64,000 nucleotides of DNA from Prostheceraeus crozeri (taxonomy: Eukaryota; Platyhelminthes; Polycladida; Euryleptidae): the NCBI GenBank assembly GCA_907163375.1, contig CAJQUW010001859.1:248001-312000 (forward strand), in the 5' to 3' direction. The notes under the pieces were generated by a model, which was not told the DNA's origin, searched no databases, and worked only from the letters and a program-made list of their open reading frames with translations. Of the stretch, positions 47,098 through 57,323 are shown in pieces. Within the stretch, counting starts at the first letter, position 1; each line of letters begins with the position of its first letter. A program made the translations under genes and the position numbers.

Positions 47098-49236
47098 AAT
47101 TTAAGTTTTTGGACAGCATAGAAGCGTCTGACTATATGTAGTCACATTCTTAAGTCAGTGGTCTCACAATAAACTCGTTAAGCTTATTAAATCGATCAAC
47201 TTACTTCCGTGTTCTATTTGGAGGGTGGATTGCATTCGTGAAAGTACAGCACATTGAAGAATCTTTGAAGAATAGAATTGCTATTAGTCGAAGGACTGTT
47301 TCCAGCATAATACCAACTCAAATTCAACACAATGCAAAATACTTTGCATGTTATTATTTGAAACAAAGCAACAATCATAAACAAATCCTGAGAATTTCTT
47401 CCTTACATAGTGAAGATATTTTTTGATTTGCTAATTTTCATGTTATTGTCAAACGCGCATCAACTTCTGCCTCGAAAATTATTTTTCTACCGACTTCATG
47501 TTTGATAGCAATTATTATCCTTGGAAATTGAGAAATACTACTTTACACACGATTTCCAGATTAAAATTTTTATCATTACTCAAGGCTAAAATTGAAATTG
47601 TTACATCCTTAATTCTGTTGCAAGCTTGTAGATTACAAATGCTGTCGAGCAATTAGTCAAGTTCATCTCATTTATCTGTTTCAATTATCACATCTGACAC
47701 GCATTGCCACAAGAAATCCCTGTTGTCTACATTTGACTCAATTATCAAATAATTATCAGAGAGAGTCGAGAAGTCTTGAGATCAATTGAAGTAAAATTCT
47801 ACGTCTATATTAGTGCTATCTAGAAAATTTGCTTCCTAGAACTGGTAATTAAGCGGTGAAAGTGCATCATTCAATCTGCTACAGCTTAAACAGGTCAATA
47901 TCCAGTGAAGTGCTCACCTTGTCTCCTATCCATAGGGGGCAGTGGTTGGTAATTCGGCATTTGCCGCTTTTCGTGGACTTGAGCCCTATCCGCACTGGGT
48001 GACCATTCTGTCCCATGTCGAATTTCTCGGTGGCCCTCTTAACATCCTTAAAGAGCGGATTTCAATTTTTTCCAAAAATCGTTGAATTTAGCACATTGGA
48101 ATATCGAATGCAAAATGCAGACCTTCGAAAAAGTACTTTTCAATATTTTGAAGACATTTTGAGTGACAACTTAAAAAAGCGCATCCATTTTCAATATCAG
48201 TATTAACTACACTATTTTATAAATATGAGTCTATGAATCATATCACGATCATCTATTATACCACAAACATCGAGTAGAGTTTGATATTATTTGAAGTGCA
48301 GATTTCATGCAAAAATGTTTTGCAATGGTGCATTTTAGCAAGCAGTTTTTTCCAAATTATTTGACTCATTTTGGTATCAACAGTTCGGTTGGTATCGACA
48401 CTTCTTCATCGTCATTTGAAGTCAATAGTATTAGTCTCATCTCTTTTTTGCACTCATAAGTAACTCTTCAATGCATTCAACTAGTTTGACATCGTAAATA
48501 GCAAAATTTTCTGATATCTTTCAAAAGTGGTGATTAGAATTTTGAGTATGGTAAGTGAATATATAGAATTTTTTGAAAAATATATAATAATTTTGAATAT
48601 GGATTAATCCTTTCATGCTCAAATTATTTTCAAAATTAAAGTTTTTTTGAAAAAATGTTTTCTTCAAATGCAATTTGCGGGCGTTCTAGGAATCGTACGA
48701 AGTCGGGAGAGGTGCCATTAGAAGCGCATTTATCTCCTCTTTCTTTCGATTGCAAATTTTGGCCACTTTGAGACAATATTGAGCAATGCTGTCCCAAAAG
48801 ATGCGGACCAAGATGTCATCAAGAGAGAACCAAATGCATGAAAGGGATGAATGAATGTCACCATTAGAAAGATTACACACCAAATGTGCAATCTTCTAAA
48901 TCTTTAAAGGTAAACTGCCATAAAATGAAAGGTGTTACAGACAATATATTTTATCTTACTCTTTTGCGAAGGCTAGGCAAACTTTCATAGAAATATTCGT
49001 GTAAACACAATAGTTATTACGTACATTTGCCATTACAGATTTAGAAGAAAAGCTATTCTATGAATCCAGGCGGTCGAAAAAAACCGTAGAAATCCTCGTT
49101 CGCTTCGTAGCCTCGCATTTTTACATTTACTTGCCCTTCTGACTTTATAGAATACCTACTATACTGTGAATTTCATGCGCCGACAATAGAGAGCATTACG
49201 GAGGGAGGGCCGATCGACCACCCAGGATCGACCACC
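47098..49236. other. No gene seen
   Basis: AT-rich with no convincing coding signal or defined repeat. Confidence 0.5.
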
Positions 49237-50390
49237 CCAATGACTTAGTCTCTGGTGTCTACATGATATCGTATGATTTTGCAAAAGCATTTGACAAGCT
49301 ACCACATGAAATTATACTTCAAAGACTGATTGATTGCTCTTTTCCTATCGGCTTCGTCAGATGGATTCAATCGTATCTGACAGATAGGCAACAGTTAGTG
49401 CGAGTTGGTATCCAGTTAAGCTCTTGTACTCTAGTATCCTCTGGTATTCCACAAGAGTCTGTAATTGGTCCCTATTTATTTGCAATGTCTATCTGTTCAT
49501 TCGGGTGTGACTCTCCCACCTGCTCTGTCGTAAAGTATGCGGATGATGCCACACTGATTTTGCCTTTTCTAAGCAATCGCTCTCAGTCGTTGGAAAATAT
49601 ATCTTATCATCATAATCGCATGGTAAAGTGGTCTGAATCTATTCGAATTCCTCTAAATGATGGCAAGTGCAAATCAATAACGATCAAAAAGAAGAACACC
49701 AATACACTACCAAAACTTCCATCAGTCAATAACGTTGATAAACTTAAGATTCTTGGGATTACGTTGAGCTCAAGTTGGACCTGGAGTGACCATTTTCAAA
49801 ACGTATTATCTGTATGTTCCCGCCGCTTATATGCCTTGCGGGTTTTGAAACAATCGGGTTTCTCTAGACATCATCTTATTAAGACATATAATTCTCTCAT
49901 ACGTTCTTGTATTGAGTATTGTTCTCCGTTGTTTTTAACTATGTCTTCATGCGACTCCGCCAAGCTTGATATGTTTCAGAAGCGTGTTCATTGTGTCATC
50001 TGTGGTGCTGACTGTCGGAAGGACTGCTTATGTCCCTTACCTCAAAGGCGACAGATGCTGTCACTAAGGTTCCTTGAACTGGCAGTATCAGAAAATCATA
50101 TTCTTAATGATCTGTTACCTCCGATATCATCTTCTGGTAGATTCCTACTACCTTATCGTCGCACGAAACGACGTGGTGATTCGTTCTTTCTGAAGGCTTG
50201 CGAAATCTACAACTACGAATGTCCAAAACCAAAGCTTTAATTCCGACTTCTAAATGCTCGAATTACTCTACAAGTACAGTGTATGCAACATTTCTTCACT
50301 TAACTTCTAGTCATTTGTAATCACTTCTTGATTTGATGTAATGCATAGATTTTCATTTGACAAAATATACATTCATTATTATTATTATTT
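49237..50390 (+). mobile_element. 5'-truncated LINE
   Basis: The fragment begins close to RT motif A, runs to the natural C-terminus of the RT, then a short 3' UTR and an (ATT)n tail at about 50374-50388. Target duplication not identified. The tail type matches the LINEs in the palindrome. Confidence 0.88.
49263..50240 (+). pseudogene. LINE reverse transcriptase, palm-to-C-terminus fragment
   Basis: 325 open codons. Motif A is ISYDFAKAFDKLPHE (catalytic Asp in YDFAKAFD). Motif B is SSGIPQESVIGPYLF; most LINE RTs have SGIPQGSVLGP, so the invariant Gly is Glu here. Motif C is VVKYADDATLI with Asp-Asp. The thumb follows (LKILGITLSSSWTWSDHF), then a C-terminal Cys-rich stretch (HCVICGADCRKDC) and RRTKRRGDSFFLKACEIYN. 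The endonuclease and fingers are missing. The uninterrupted frame points to a recent insertion, but the Gly-to-Glu change and truncation rule out activity. Confidence 0.9.
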
Positions 50391-53300
50391 TCTCGAATAA
50401 AACCCGCAGATTATATGAATCTTTTGTTATTTAAGAGTTCGAGCTCTATTCGAAAATGGATTTTATTTGAAGTGGGTTGAATATATAATTCCGTAATTTA
50501 ACTTCTCATGAATTTTTGACTCAAATTATGTTCATTGGATTAAATTGAATTCGCTTAATATTCCTTTTATTGAATTAGTTTTCTCCGAAACTAAGGTCCA
50601 ACACTGAATTAAAGCAATTCTGATCTACGATTAATCGTCATGTTGATTATCTAAACATAAAGAAATTATGGTTAGGTTAACTGTTGAACAACAGCAATTA
50701 TTGACAACCATTGTTGAACAACATAAAAACGGCAGATGCATCTCTACTCACACTCCAATAAGTCAATGACAGTGGCTTTTACGATAAAGCTCATAAAAAC
50801 TTCTTAATTGATGAATTTAGGTGATGGCTTTATTTGAAGGCGGGTTCTATTCGAGAAAACACGATATTAGCAATGTTTCCACAGAAAAAATTGGATTTGA
50901 CCTATTGAAAGTTAAAATTTATTATCTAAAAGTATTATATAGGTGCTATTATCTGTGTATCTTGATATATTGTCCGCGGAGATTAATTTTGACAGCTTCC
51001 GAAATGCACACATATTGGACTAAAATATGATTTTCTGTACCTGGCGTTCCCGAAATTTCGGATAAATGATAAGTAGCTAGGTCGTTGGACTTTTTTCGAC
51101 TAGAACGAACATGCACTATGAAAACAATAACATGTCGTGGACATGCGTTGTCATGACAACGGAACCTAGACGATGGCGACTCCCTGGGGTTCACAATGCT
51201 TAGATATCGATACTTTGTCAGTGTTCTTTGCAAAGATCCACTACTAGTGCAATTTCTCTCTAAGTAGTCAATTAAGTCAAACATTGTTTTTCTTCAAAAA
51301 CATTGGAAAAACATCCAGGGACAGTCAAGAAGCATTGCGAATCATACTTCATGAAACATTGTATAAAACATACTTTCAGCATGCGGTGAATTACAACAAC
51401 AACAAAAATCGTGATGAGGAAGGAGAGGAGAATGATCAGAATCTAAATTTTGTTTCTAAATGTCCTTTAGCCTGTGCTCTCTTTACTAGATTGTCGAAAG
51501 TCATTAGCTTTTTGAAGGAATTTGGCAGTCACTTGACAGTCTGCCTGCAATCTGACCGCTTATGTTCGTGGGTTCAATGATACGAGCTACTTCTGCAATG
51601 CACTTTAGCCAATCACACAAGCCAAAGAGAGACGAATATCTCTGTCAGTCTCCATCACTTGCTACCAATGCATACGATGGTTGGGATAAGATTGTGTCCG
51701 CTCTAGATATAATCTACACGCAAATTAATCCATCTCTGGCCCTTTTCTTTGCGTCGAATTGCACTTGCGTTGACATAAAGAAAACGATTTTTGACATGAA
51801 AATAATAGCTTTTTCCGTGAGCTCTCGACTTAAAATCATTGTGAAATTTTCAAGGTCTACTGCTCTATTTAAGCCGACTGTTGCTATTTTTCTCTGATGG
51901 CTTCACTGAAATGAGATGTAGCTGTGCGAATTTCACTGTTTTTAATTACAGACCAATAAAATTATAATAATAAACTAGAATGTAGAAAATCTGTTGCTTT
52001 GCATCTATTGAAAGTGGTATTATCTTGTTGTCAAAAAGTGTTTTCTCCAATTTAGTGCGATTTGACGCAAAGAAAATGCCATTATGCGCATCATAGAGCT
52101 TGCTGTTATCTGAACATTGTTTTTCTGAAGTTGGATAGAATGGAAATTGACTCAAGGTCGCGGCACACACGGGGGAATTTAATTGGGTCATGAAAAACCA
52201 ATGAAAAGTTTAGAATTTCACATGTGACTGATTCTAAGCCAATAATACAGCCGTTGGCAAGTGTATCTAAGTGAAAATGCGTGCGATTTTTGAGCCGCTA
52301 TTGTGTACTGCATGAAGCTTTACTTCCATTCTACAGGTTTTATTGCTATCAATTTCTATGGTGCGTATATAGCCTTACCTATTTGTTAGTTTTGTTTGAG
52401 ATCGTCCATTTCAATGTGTCATTCAATGTGTCATTTCAATGTGGAATTCAAGCTTAAAACGCCAGATCGAACATGTGACTGTTGTGACATTGAGCCTACA
52501 CACAGAGCTGCATTTATCTCTCATTTGGCGCTCGCATATCATTCACTTGTTGTACGTCCCCAGAAAACAAGCGTGACCATATTTAGAAAGCAACTAAAGC
52601 TTTGATTTTTAAGTGAAGTCATACTATATTGAATATAGGCTAAACCTTTTTCAAGATAGACTACCAAAGTTTGTTTCACCTTTCTTAACGAGTCGAATTT
52701 ATCCTCATTCTGATTAGCACTGTATTAAGTAGGTACCACAGCTCATTATCATCGTAATCATCATGCAGCTCAGCAGAAATGCCAAAATCCAAAATTAAAA
52801 GATAGAATAACGTTCACGCAATTACATTCACCATTGATTATTCGTTGATTGTTGTAGTATTGAAGCCTCTGAATTGATAGACAGTTGCATAATTCAGCAT
52901 TTCATTATCTGGTGCAGGAAGAAGCATATTCGCATGACAAATGGTGATCACAAATCATCTGTCGGACAGATTGAAGGAAGAATACATTTGAATAGCAAGT
53001 TGAACAGTCAGCTTGGGAATAAAGTCAATGGCTCCTCGACCAAACACAAAGTCAACAGTCAGTGCTAATGAATCACTCTGACATATGAATAGAAAATTGG
53101 TTTAAACTGCACTCAATTATTCATACAGGTAGAAATAAGCAATCTTCCTGACAATAATGATATCCCGGGATATCGCCAGTAGATAGCAACTGTTGCAAAG
53201 GACATTAAAGTCAGGAATGCGGAGACATTCAATTCTGATAGAACAGCGGCTATGACTCATGGCAGTAGTACTTACTTCGCTACAAATAAGTTATTGCGTA

Positions 53301-53479
53301 GTAATGTAAAATAAAGGATCTATAATTAGGATAATGATTTGTGGCCCACCATACAAATGTATCGGTTCGGACAATCTATCTAGGGTATTCTCGGTATATT
53401 ACTGATAGTAGAAAGAGTCATGCTTGAGACATACATGCCGTAAGCACACATTCAAAGAAACGAAAAAAATTATAGAATA
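50391..53479. other. No gene seen; dispersed repeat copies
   Basis: 51100-51245 matches 39585-39700. 52128-52372 matches 10116-10365 in reverse complement. 51745-51812 and 52007-52075 resemble each other in opposite orientation (TTTCTTTGCGTC cores), so 51690-52372 may be one palindromic repeat unit. Short open frames here look like parts of these repeats. Confidence 0.5.
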
Positions 53480-53700
53480 GCTTCAGCTAATAATGAGTTG
53501 CAGATTGCTGAAGCTATTCTAATCAAAGAAAGAAATCCCACACTGAATAAAAGAGATATGGGATTAACTAGACATTTAAACGTCATTTAACAACAGTGAT
53601 ATTTTTATATGTTGTAACGCATGATTTTTAAATGCTTTCATAACTTATTTGTACTTGAAAATGGACCGAGGTCCGAAACGATGTCAAACAATCAATATTA
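53480..53700 (+). pseudogene. GIY-YIG element C-terminus and 3' end
   Basis: The plus strand encodes NNELQIAEAILIKERNPTLN followed by KRDMGLTRHLNVI and a stop at about 53590. This is the C-terminal block of a GIY-YIG nuclease, with the catalytic Glu in AEAIL and the NPTLN motif, and resembles the remnant at 5871-6165. The 3' UTR includes a weak hammerhead-like motif. Upstream coding is not recognisable. Confidence 0.55.
53651..53695 (+). ncRNA. Weak hammerhead-like motif (U3-A8 core)
   Basis: Core UUGAAAA at 53655-53661, an extra U, stem II GGAC/GUCC with loop CGAG, GAA, then AC-GAU-GU as stem III and a GUC cleavage site at 53685. Stem I is interrupted by a 2-base mismatch next to the core, then UUGU/ACAA. 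It is the weakest of the series. Confidence 0.3.
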
Positions 53701-53984
53701 TATTATAAAATGGTAATCTAACATAGCATTTGAAGTATTAGATCACAATTACATAACTATGTAATAAGAAAACAATTACATAGAAAAGCAGAAAGAACAT
53801 TACAAAAATGCAATAGATTGATAAACGACCAACAGTTCAACAACACCTATAAACAAAATATATATCAAACATTAAAATATAAAAATAATACAATTATTTA
53901 TTATATTTACTTAATAATACAATAATATTTTTATAATAATTTATAATAATTAAATAGTATAATTTAATAACATAACAAATAAAT

Positions 53985-53991
53985 ATATATG

Positions 53992-54028
<37 letters not shown>
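53985..54028. repeat. (TA)n microsatellite at the 3' end of PLE-A
   Basis: TA repeats with ATGTA/ACATA interruptions directly abut the minus-strand 3' end of copy A. Confidence 0.9.
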
Positions 54029-54100
54029 CAAATATTGAAAATAAAATGGCCAATACAATACAATGAATAAGAAATAATTCAGGAAAAACTAAGATCTGGC

Positions 54101-54144
54101 TTCCCGACCGGTTTCACCTCATTTCTTGAGACTAATCATGGGAA
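54101..54144 (-). ncRNA. Hammerhead ribozyme-like motif, PLE-A (A3-U8 core)
   Basis: Identical to the motif in copy B: stem I UUCCC/GGGAA, core AUGAUUA, stem II GUCUC/GAGGU, GAA, ACCGGU, cleavage-site C. Confidence 0.7.
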
Positions 54145-54207
54145 TGAAAACTTTATTTCAAAATCATGGAAATAAAACACAGTTTTAAGATAAATAATAA
54201 AGAGCAA

Positions 54208-54615
54208 TCAACTCATATTCAGCTTGGGCTGAAGCATAGAAATAAAAAAATGTTCTTTTACCTCACGTTCAACCTTAGTTGATGTGGGTGGCATTTTAAA
54301 AATCGGTGCGGCCTCAAATTTATCATATGGTGAGAAGATATTCGCTGCACACCTAGATATATGACGACTAACGTCCAGTAACATATACTGAGGTCTAAAC
54401 ATCTGTTGTCTATGAACGGTAAGTCTATTCCTAAAACTGCCTCCAGTTTGTCCTATGTAAAACTCTTGGCAATTTTTACAGCGAATTACATAGATGACAT
54501 TACTAGAGTAGCAGTTGAGATTAGAATTAACATTAAACTGTTTGATGACACCGTTAACTTTGAAATCAATGATTTTGCCTACTATCATCGTCTCACAACA
54601 CACACACACACACAT
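54208..54615 (-). pseudogene. PLE-A GIY-YIG endonuclease domain
   Basis: Contains NVIYVIRCKNCQEFYIGQTG (GIY-YIG strand pair with Cys-x-x-Cys), then RNRLTVHRQQM (conserved Arg and His), then VEREVKEHFFISMLQPKLN (catalytic Glu region and P-K-L-N motif). All expected residues are present. The Cys-rich linker upstream contains a (TG)n run. It would nick target DNA to prime reverse transcription. Confidence 0.85.
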
Positions 54616-55588
54616 CTCGGCTCATCACACCTACTGACACCATAAATTGTTCTGCGGTTGTTCTTACAGAGAGATCTAAGTAGAGATTTCGGTTGCTTGA
54701 ACACACGCATTATTTTTTGTCCTTGAATGAATCAATCAATTTCAAGCTACCACTAGTTGGAAGAATCACTCCTTGAAACATGTTCGGATTGTTCTTGTTA
54801 TGCGTTGCTATGAACGGGATCATAGAATTTTCATTTACATGTAATTTTGAATCATTAGTGACAGGACATTGTTGGGCTCTTCGAAATGCATTATTGACAA
54901 GAGACTCGGGGTAATTCAGTTTTATTAATCTACTTTTTAATTCTAACAATCTAATTTTCTTTTTATTTTCTTGGGAAACAATCTTAATAATCCTATTAGC
55001 TAAAGTATATGGGACATTATTCAATGTACAGTATGTTTAGGGTGAGCAGAGTTATAAGGTACATAATTAAAGCCATCCGTTAGCTTGTGAAAAATATCAG
55101 TTTCAATTTTATTCCTATCCTTATAGACTAAAACATCCAAAAAATTCAAAGAGGCGCTATTCGATTCCATTGTAAACATTATATTCTCATTTAAACTATT
55201 AATCATATCATAAAAATTATTAATATCGCCAAATCTGCTTTCCCAAATAACCCAACAGTCGTCAATATATCTCTGCCATGCACTACTTTTGATGGCGGTC
55301 ATAATCTCATCACCATGAATTTCTCTAAGAATCCTATACATGTTCTCTTCAATAAACACCATAACTAAAACGGCATAAGTAGGGGCCATTTTAGTGCCGA
55401 TGGCAGTGCCTCTGATTTGTACATATAACTCATTTTCGAAGGTGAAAAAGTTATTCTCTATAACCATTTTTACCGATCCCAAAATGAAGTTTCATAACAA
55501 GAACAATCCGAACATGTTTCAAGGAGTGATTCTTCCAACTAGTGGTAGCTTGAAATTGATTGATTCATTCAAGGACAAAAAATAATGC

Positions 55589-56077
55589 GTGTGTTCAAGC
55601 AACCGAAATCTCTACTTAGATCTCTCTGTAAGAACAACCGCAGAACAATTTATGGTGTCAGTAGGTGTGATGAGCCGAGATGTGTGTGTGTGTGTGTGTT
55701 GTGAGACGATGATAGTAGGCAAAATCATTGATTTCAAAGTTAACGGTGTCATCAAACAGTTTAATGTTAATTCTAATCTCAACTGCCACTCTAGTAATGT
55801 CATCTATGTAATTCGCTGTAAAAATTGCCAAGAGTTTTACATAGGACAAACTGGAGGCAGTTTTAGGAATAGACTTACCGTTCATAGACAACAGATGTTT
55901 AGACCTCAGTATATGTTACTGGACGTTAGTCGTCATATATCTAGGTGTGCAGCGAATATCTTCTCACCATGTGATAAATTTGAGGCCGCACCGATTTTTA
56001 AAATGCCACCCACATCAACTAAGGTTGAACGTGAGGTAAAAGAACATTTTTTATTTCCATGCTTCAGCCCAAGCTGA
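55589..56077 (+). pseudogene. PLE-B GIY-YIG endonuclease domain
   Basis: Same domain as in copies A and C: YVIRCKNCQEFYIGQTG, RNRLTVHRQQM, and VEREVKEH near the end. A (TG)n tract at about 55682-55699 lies in the Cys-rich linker. The extreme C-terminus differs from A and C. It is part of the pseudo-LTR and not a separate gene. Confidence 0.8.
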
Positions 56078-56151
56078 ATATGAGTTGATTGCTCTTTATT
56101 ATTTATCTTAAAACTGTGTTTTATTTCCATGATTTTGAAATAAAGTTTTCA

Positions 56152-56195
56152 TTCCCATGATTAGTCTCAAGAAATGAGGTGAAACCGGTCGGGAA
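56152..56195 (+). ncRNA. Hammerhead ribozyme-like motif, PLE-B (A3-U8 core)
   Basis: 44 nt: stem I UUCCC/GGGAA (perfect); core AUGAUUA; stem II GUCUC/GAGGU (3 Watson-Crick and 2 G-U pairs) around AAGAAAU; GAA; self-complementary ACCGGU (stem III with no loop); C before the cleavage point, giving a GUC site. Canonical CUGANGA differs at 3 (A) and 8 (U), which can pair. It lies 88 nt before the ORF1 start of copy C. Confidence 0.72.
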
Positions 56196-56282
56196 GCCAG
56201 ATCTTAGTTTTTCCTGAATTATTTCTTATTCATTGTATTGTATTGGCCATTTTATTTTCAATATTTCATTCTTATACATGAA

Positions 56283-57323
56283 ATGGCGGCTACTCGGGAA
56301 CTATTAGGATCGATGAGTGAGGAATTGATCACAATGACAGGAAAAATCGATAGTCTTACCAACAAATTTGAAAATCTGACTGTGGTAGTACATCAGTTAA
56401 GTAATTTTTTATTGACAACTTTCCAATCAGAATTATCGACAAATCTTCAGAATAATATGCAGTCTCTAAATGACAATATCAAACAAGAATTAAATGGTTT
56501 AACTAAGGAATTTGAACATAAATTCATATCTCCGACCATCAATTGGGACAAACAGTTAAATCAACGGAAATTTGGATACTATGAAGCTCATAGGAGCACT
56601 TGCCTAGCTAATATTTACGAAAAGGCTTTACAGGAAGACATTCCAAGAGTGCCAAAAAAGTTTTACAAAAATCCTGTTCCCCAATTAAGTGAGGCGGAAG
56701 CGAAACTTCGAAAAGACTTATGCCTGAAAGAAACAGCGCACGAAATTCAGAGACTCAGACTAATTGCAAGTATCAAGCTAGACTTAATAAACCGTCTCGA
56801 TAATGATATATGCGAAAAAATTTCACGGTCTTATATGTCAAGTGACCAAGTTCAAGCCCACATTTCTAAATGGAAAGAACTGGTTAAAAAAGAAGAAGAA
56901 AAGAGTAATGACATTTGGAAAGAAAAATGTAAGTTTTTCGAATCGGATAAGCATCTGTTGTCTATTAACTGTACTTTAAAGCCAAATAGGAACTATAATC
57001 GAGGATATAATGATCAAAGTTATGCTGATGTAGCTAGTAATAGGTCTAGAAATGGTAGAATGAATATGGTTATGAATAACCAGTATCAGCGGTATTCGGA
57101 TAATAACAGATTCCGCTATCGTCCTAATAACTATGATTTTAGGAGTTTTAGAGGAAACTTTAGACGCAACGAGAATTTGAATTATAGTAGGAATTATTAC
57201 GGTCCTCGAAGAAACTTTAGAACTCAAGATAACCGAAATAATCCTGACAGATCTAATTTAGAGGATGATTGTGATGATACTCAATATGCTGAAAATGTGC
57301 CGAATTCTTTTTTAATGCAATAG
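56283..57323 (+). CDS. PLE-C ORF1: coiled-coil protein with basic Asn/Arg/Tyr-rich tail
   Basis: 346 residues from the Met of MAATRELLGSMSEELITM. Residues about 10-95 are predicted coiled coil (regular Leu/Ile spacing, few Pro). The middle (about 100-235) is charged and helical (RKFGYYEAHRSTCLANIYEK; AKLRKDLCLKETAHEIQRLR). From about 240 to 325 it is an RNA-binding-like tail rich in Arg, Asn and Tyr (YRPNNYDFRSFRGNFRRNEN). It resembles in layout the ORF1 proteins of LINEs, although no sequence family is recognised. Most Penelope elements have a single ORF, so a separate ORF1 is unusual. The stop at 57321 lies just after a slippery heptamer. Confidence 0.8.
   Translation: MAATRELLGSMSEELITMTGKIDSLTNKFENLTVVVHQLSNFLLTTFQSELSTNLQNNMQSLNDNIKQELNGLTKEFEHKFISPTINWDKQLNQRKFGYYEAHRSTCLANIYEKALQEDIPRVPKKFYKNPVPQLSEAEAKLRKDLCLKETAHEIQRLRLIASIKLDLINRLDNDICEKISRSYMSSDQVQAHISKWKELVKKEEEKSNDIWKEKCKFFESDKHLLSINCTLKPNRNYNRGYNDQSYADVASNRSRNGRMNMVMNNQYQRYSDNNRFRYRPNNYDFRSFRGNFRRNENLNYSRNYYGPRRNFRTQDNRNNPDRSNLEDDCDDTQYAENVPNSFLMQ
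57308..57314 (+). promoter_or_regulatory. Candidate -1 ribosomal frameshift site (T TTT TTA)
   Basis: The heptamer is in the X XXY YYZ phase relative to ORF1 (codons TCT TTT TTA), three codons before the ORF1 stop. A -1 slip leads into FNAIGISTFNLSS... and then LMQKGCKFTPHPK and EFCRKLRLNDYF, the N-terminal signature of Penelope RTs. U UUU UUA is among the most efficient known slip sites. I see no strong stimulatory hairpin directly after it. Confidence 0.55.

Larger units (their letters stand above)
54029..55490 (-). mobile_element. PLE copy A: inverted 5'-truncated copy
   Basis: Matches 58327-59753 of copy C in reverse complement at very high identity. It starts inside the RT (ACTTCATTTTGGG) and runs through the GIY-YIG domain to the 3' end. 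Minus-strand reading: 55482-55021 (RT motifs IRGTAIGTKMAP and QRYIDDCWVIWE), 55024-54710 (post-RT), 54615-54208 (GIY-YIG). An inverted truncated copy upstream of a tandem pair is a known Penelope arrangement. It is not a complete element. Confidence 0.9.
55493..56265 (+). mobile_element. PLE copy B: tandem partial copy (pseudo-LTR)
   Basis: Matches the 3' end of copy C from 59020 onward (offset 3527) in the same orientation and leads directly into copy C, so it is the upstream pseudo-LTR of a Penelope element. It begins with CATAACAAGAACAATCC and ends ...TTTTCAATATTTCATTC. It carries the GIY-YIG coding region (55589-56077), the 3' UTR and a hammerhead motif, placed where it could process the 5' end of a copy C transcript. 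With copy A it also forms an inverted repeat of about 770 bp. Confidence 0.9.

Noticed and set aside
51284-51897. Two overlapping open frames as a gene
   Set aside because: They lie within or beside repeat copies and show no recognisable protein family.
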